Assembly: GCA_002729885.1 (NCBI GenBank)
Contig: PBUB01000035.1
Location: 62,001 to 126,000, forward strand
DNA: 64,000 nucleotides
From: Spirochaetaceae bacterium
GTDB lineage: Bacteria > Spirochaetota > Leptospiria > Leptospirales > Leptonemataceae
Reading direction: 5' to 3'
In this document: positions 60,637 through 64,000 of the stretch, piece after piece
Numbering within the stretch: position 1 is the stretch's first letter
Layout of the letters: every line of letters starts with the position of its first letter
Notes under the pieces: generated by a model
Seen by the model: the letters and a program-made list of their open reading frames with translations, nothing else
The model's database searches: none
What the model was told of the DNA's origin: nothing
Translations under genes and position numbers: made by a program

Positions 60637-62577
60637 TCAAGAAAGAAATATTCGGATTTTAAACTCTGGCCATTGCGAAACCGTCTCCAGACCACCTCCG
60701 CCCAGGAGCAGAAGTGCTGAGTGAATTGCCAGTCCCTGTCCTGAACCGGGTCTCGCTTCTTCCCTGTCACTTTGAGCCTCCTCCGGAGATTCCAGGGCCC
60801 ATGGAGTTTCCTGGAACCCATCCGATTTTTCACCAATGGATCCGAGTCCTGCAGCAGGGTCGCCTTCGGGCAATTCTGGCTCTATGAGCCAGTTCAATCT
60901 TCCACCACCGGGAAGTTCAGAGATTCGGATACCAGAACGGGAATGCACGGAAGCATTGTGTAGAATCTCTCGAATTGCATAAAATACAGTCTCCTTTTCC
61001 GGCGCTTCCAGATCTGGCTCTTCTTTCACTTCGATTGTGCCCGGTGCATATCCGCTTCTTCCCATGGTCTGGCGAATACCTTCAAGTAGACCCTGTTTTA
61101 ACAATGTATTGTCATATCCGGGCATCTCTTTCAGGAGTCCTGCGATGGTGCGATGCAGACTGCTTAGCCTTTGAATGCTCTGCTCTGGTAGACCCTTTTC
61201 CAGAATGAGGCTGTGAATCTCGGGTAAAACGTCATCGTGCAACGCTCTTCGCGCCATGGTTTCTGTCAGCTTTCTGGACTGCTGATAGTCTTTTTGCAGC
61301 CTCATCAGGATTCGGGAGAATTGAAATAGCGCCATAGCATCCAGAAGTCTCTCGCCCGTGGATCGTGCAAATTCAGCTTCCTCTCGGGTCAATCCAGCCC
61401 CATAAAGATACAGTTCACCTTGCTCGCTTCCCTGGCGCAGAGCGATTACTTCCTTCTCCAGCCCCGGTCTCAATTCTTCGAAAGAAAAGGATCGAACAGC
61501 CTCATGCCCCAGAATGGATGCATAGGTACCACCGGCCACGCTTCGCACACCAACCAGTCCCAGCTCTTCGCATAAATGCTTCAGCACGGATTCTGCAGGA
61601 TCTCTTTTTTCCTCAAACAGTCTCTGATAAAGATCTGCGCTGCCGGATTGCATTCTGGCCAGCATCCGTTCCCGGTCCTTCATCATACGATATTCCAGAT
61701 ACCCGGACTGAAAACCCAGAGAACTAACAAGAATGAGAGCCCATACAATACTTTCCTGAAAATAAAGCAGACCCAGACTGAGAGCTGATATTAAAAAAAG
61801 AATAGCGATGTTCTTACGGAAGTATCGCAGCATTCCCAGTCGTGGCATATGGCCACTGAATACTTCGTATCTTACAGAAGCCTGGCTCACTGCTATGAGA
61901 GCCGCCAAAATGCAAAGCTGTGCCAGGATATCCATGATTAGAGGTGTGATATCTCCAGACCAGCCCAGAAACCAGGAAACCACTGTAATCAGAATCAGTA
62001 TCAAGAGCGAATACGCTCCTAGCTTGAGAAGATGACGGCCAGCCGGATCCCCTGTAGCCGATCGCATGGTTAGAAGCAGGGCCGCAAAACCAGCAGGCAG
62101 GGCACAGGCCAGCCCCAGGAAAAACAGGCCCAGGTTGATTTCTCCACTGACCAGGGAGCGAATCACTGATTGATGGGGAATCAGCAAATCGAATAGCAGA
62201 AAGGCCAGATACACGATTGCAGATACAATAGAAAAGATTACAGGTGCCCTTCGGGACGGGCCATGAGGTCTTCGACGCTCGCTCACAGCAACATTCACCA
62301 GAAACATTAGCGAAAGTAGAGCTGCCAGATACAGTGCCCCTGGAAGCCAGAGTCGTATCTCGTTCAATTGACTGTATCTAAACCATACCAGTCCCAGAGT
62401 GTGCAGCACGAAGAAAGTACCGGCTACAATCAGAGATAGACCGGCTAGAAGCGCAGGATAACTGCTTCGCCTTCCGTTCCAGAAAAGAACAGAACCCTGG
62501 TAAAATAAAATGCCAACAATCCAGAGAGAAAAAAGCGATGCTGCTGAAAAGAGAACAGGAATGGTTATCTGGGTCAT
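60637..62577 (-). CDS. histidine kinase with multi-helix membrane sensor
   Basis: A 646-residue sensor. About eight or nine N-terminal membrane helices (residues 5-305) resemble 7TMR-type sensors and carry no obvious ligand motif. A GAF-like middle segment (about 320-420) follows. Phospho-acceptor His447 sits in 'RRALHDDVLPEIHSLIL' (HisKA_3 type). The ATPase has its N-box in 'IREILHNASVHS', a Glu/Pro-rich insertion, then 'GSGQGLAIHSALLLLGGG'. The start ATG overlaps the TGA of the upstream response regulator (ATGA), so the pair is coupled. Signals and targets are unknown. Confidence 0.88.
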   Translation of the reverse strand: MTQITIPVLFSAASLFSLWIVGILFYQGSVLFWNGRRSSYPALLAGLSLIVAGTFFVLHTLGLVWFRYSQLNEIRLWLPGALYLAALLSLMFLVNVAVSERRRPHGPSRRAPVIFSIVSAIVYLAFLLFDLLIPHQSVIRSLVSGEINLGLFFLGLACALPAGFAALLLTMRSATGDPAGRHLLKLGAYSLLILILITVVSWFLGWSGDITPLIMDILAQLCILAALIAVSQASVRYEVFSGHMPRLGMLRYFRKNIAILFLISALSLGLLYFQESIVWALILVSSLGFQSGYLEYRMMKDRERMLARMQSGSADLYQRLFEEKRDPAESVLKHLCEELGLVGVRSVAGGTYASILGHEAVRSFSFEELRPGLEKEVIALRQGSEQGELYLYGAGLTREEAEFARSTGERLLDAMALFQFSRILMRLQKDYQQSRKLTETMARRALHDDVLPEIHSLILEKGLPEQSIQRLSSLHRTIAGLLKEMPGYDNTLLKQGLLEGIRQTMGRSGYAPGTIEVKEEPDLEAPEKETVFYAIREILHNASVHSRSGIRISELPGGGRLNWLIEPELPEGDPAAGLGSIGEKSDGFQETPWALESPEEAQSDREEARPGSGQGLAIHSALLLLGGGGLETVSQWPEFKIRIFLS

Positions 62578-63263
62578 TCTTCGAAACTCTGCCCCTCTGA
62601 ATCCCACTGTAGAAATCTATTTTCGCGCACAATGATTGCTGCTCGCGTACGAGCTACTTTTTCATCCGTGGCTGAATCGTTTAATCCCCAGATGGAATAG
62701 ATCTGACCATTGATCCGGCTGATGGTTCTTTTATCTTTGAAACCCATCTTCCTGGCAATCTGCTCGTTACTCATCCCGGCTGCCAGCATCTCGGCCACCT
62801 TTCTTTCGTTGGGCTCAAGTATTTCGAGAGGGGAACTGGCGGACCGTACTTCAGATACACGATCCTCAATCTCTGGATCTATGAAACTTCTTCCGGAAAC
62901 GGAGTCGCGAATCAAAGGAGCGATCATTTCTGGCAATAGATAGTTGGACTTTCGCACATAGGCAAAGTGGCTCAATATTCCGGATTCCAGAAAGTCCTGG
63001 AAGTAGCGGCTATCATCCTGAATGGAATAGAATACTACCGGCATTCGCGGAAACTCTGCACGAATCTGCACAGCACATTGAATCCCGTTTTCGCCTTCCA
63101 GCTGTACATCCATCAAGAGTGCTGCCGGGGCTTCCTGAAGGCAGTACTGAAAGGCCTCTTCGCCGCTACCGCATTGAAAAAGAATCTGAAACCCCTGGGC
63201 TGCCAGACCACGGCCCAGCCCTTCTCGTAGTCTTGAGTTGTCTTCAATTATGCCCAGCTTCAT
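62574..63263 (-). CDS. NarL/LuxR-type response regulator
   Basis: A 229-residue regulator. The receiver has the acidic pair in 'IIEDN', phospho-acceptor Asp52 in 'ALLMDVQLEG' and Lys in 'YVRKSNYL'. The output is a helix-turn-helix of the LuxR family, 'LEPNERKVAEMLAAGMSNEQIARKMG', followed by 'KRTISRINGQIYSIWGLND'. It is phosphorylated by the coupled kinase encoded downstream and should bind DNA as a dimer. Target genes are unknown; it begins 204 bp from the divergent ferritin-like gene, which is a candidate. Confidence 0.92.
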   Translation of the reverse strand: MKLGIIEDNSRLREGLGRGLAAQGFQILFQCGSGEEAFQYCLQEAPAALLMDVQLEGENGIQCAVQIRAEFPRMPVVFYSIQDDSRYFQDFLESGILSHFAYVRKSNYLLPEMIAPLIRDSVSGRSFIDPEIEDRVSEVRSASSPLEILEPNERKVAEMLAAGMSNEQIARKMGFKDKRTISRINGQIYSIWGLNDSATDEKVARTRAAIIVRENRFLQWDSEGQSFEE

Positions 63264-63399
63264 TCCTTTCTACCGTTAGATGCAGATTCCCATTCTTTGT
63301 CGGCACCCGCGGGCCGCTCCCAGACCGGATTCCCCATTACCCTCATAGCCTGGCCGCCCGGTCCTGAAAGTAAAGCACCTGAGTGCTTCTGTAGATACA

Positions 63400-63430
63400 C
63401 CCGGAAGGTTTTTTTTCGGAGCTTTCCGGG
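63400..63430 (+). promoter_or_regulatory. hairpin in the leader of the ferritin-like gene
   Basis: CCCGGAA pairs with TTCCGGG around a 17-nt loop containing eight T. A smaller AAGCAC-CTGA-GTGCTT hairpin lies at 63373-63388. Both lie in the 204-bp divergent gap. Function is unknown; the T-run is in the loop, so this is not a normal terminator. Confidence 0.35.
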
Positions 63431-63467
63431 GTATAAATGACCATAAGAAAAGCCCGGGAGGTAGACT

Positions 63468-64000
63468 ATGCTCAGTCCAACAAAGGCTAGAAAAATCATC
63501 AAGACCAGACCGTTCTACAGAAATCTTAAGCCCACTTCACCATGGGAAACATTTCTGAATCATTTTGAGTCTGGATCGGGAGTGCCAGACCCATCCAGCT
63601 GGGCGACTCCGTTTCATCCGAATCTATCGGATCTACAGAAACGAAGACTGCTTGGCTCCCTGGAGATCTTTCGTCAGGGAGAAACCGGCGAAGGGAGGAT
63701 TTTAAATGAAATCGAAAAGGTATCCTACTTTCCGGTAGATCAGGAGTATCGAAAATCTCTGCGGCTCTTTGTAGCCGAAGAAGGCAAGCATGCTAGAATC
63801 CTGGGACGAATCATTCGTGTTCTGGAGAACGGAGGGGCATCCCGGCCATCTCAGGTTCGCACCTCCGTAGATGAAAGCGAACAAACTAATGGAAGGGATA
63901 CAATAGATCAGAAAGAAGGCTTTAGCTACAGACTTTTCTATGCGGCCCGAGGCCTCATGGGAGTTCGACTCAAACTCATGGTCCTTCTTTGCGCAGAAAT
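63468..64000 (+). CDS. ferritin-like diiron protein (C-terminus outside window)
   Basis: An open frame of at least 177 codons starts at ATG 63468 after a GGGAGG ribosome site with 6-nt spacing and runs off the right edge. After ~60 residues it shows 'NEIEKVSYFPVDQEYRKSL', 'LFVAEEGKHARILGRII' and 'RLFYAARGLMGVRLKLMVL', which fit helices of a ferritin-like four-helix bundle with the E-x-x-H pair of a diiron site (Glu-Glu-Gly-Lys-His). A polar insertion lies between helices 2 and 3. The fold call is tentative. Oxidation, iron storage or desaturase-like functions cannot be separated. Confidence 0.6.
   Translation, partial: MLSPTKARKIIKTRPFYRNLKPTSPWETFLNHFESGSGVPDPSSWATPFHPNLSDLQKRRLLGSLEIFRQGETGEGRILNEIEKVSYFPVDQEYRKSLRLFVAEEGKHARILGRIIRVLENGGASRPSQVRTSVDESEQTNGRDTIDQKEGFSYRLFYAARGLMGVRLKLMVLLCAE

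Noticed and set aside
1..64000. Mobile elements, CRISPR arrays, tRNA genes
   Set aside because: I looked for transposase motifs, regularly spaced repeats and T-loop GGTTCGAATCC-like sequences and saw none outside coding regions. Weak copies cannot be excluded by eye.

Overview
The window looks like a chromosomal stretch of a spirochaete of the order Leptospirales, or a close relative; this is an inference. The GC content is moderate, about 50% by eye. The best taxonomic hint is a ferredoxin-NADP reductase of the plastid type (22322-23209) that ends in Glu-Val-Tyr, a type known from Leptospira. SD-poor starts, GTG/TTG starts and tight ATGA overlaps are common. I see no tRNA, rRNA operon, CRISPR array, IS element or prophage gene.

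Layout. 1-1507: a truncated PD40 beta-propeller surface protein (minus). 1646-2265: a 53-bp tandem repeat, RNase P RNA and its terminator. 2283-8419: a minus-strand catabolic cluster (MFS transporter, class II aldolase and a paralogue that has lost its metal ligands, class III aminotransferase, FGGY kinase), divergent from a TetR regulator (8625-9308). 9507-11780: a neutral ceramidase lipoprotein. 12066-17232: housekeeping genes (Cys-rich CWC protein, avtA-like transaminase, uvrC, acyl-CoA thioesterase). 17490-22228: a Gld-type ABC operon whose four genes overlap end to end. 22322-29175: FNR, alpha/beta hydrolase lipoprotein, spermidine-synthase-like protein, acyl-CoA synthetase, MFS and a PilZ-like protein.

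29221-53300 is a storage-carbohydrate region interrupted by two other modules. The carbohydrate genes are a GlgX-MalQ fusion, a GT4 glycogen synthase-like enzyme, a GH57 enzyme, a TreS-maltokinase fusion, glycogen phosphorylase, a ROK glucokinase and a two-domain kinase. Together they would build and break down alpha-glucan and connect it to trehalose and maltose. The first inserted module is a CDF metal exporter followed by an ammonium transporter fused to a class III adenylyl cyclase, preceded by a sigma-54-like promoter. The second is a four-gene copper cluster: a cupredoxin/beta-helix/membrane fusion, a free-standing copy of the same membrane module, a two-domain multicopper oxidase and a SCO protein.

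53499-64000 holds an M48 protease, a voltage-gated channel with a calcium-type selectivity filter, a thiolase, an MBL-fold hydrolase, a chemoreceptor, a methyltransferase, a two-component pair, and the start of a ferritin-like protein that runs off the window.

Best candidates for undescribed biology are the copper cluster with its shared membrane module (39785-44236), the Amt-cyclase transceptor (37342-39659), the calcium-type bacterial channel (54404-55324) and the aldolase/pseudo-aldolase/aminotransferase/kinase operon (2283-9308).
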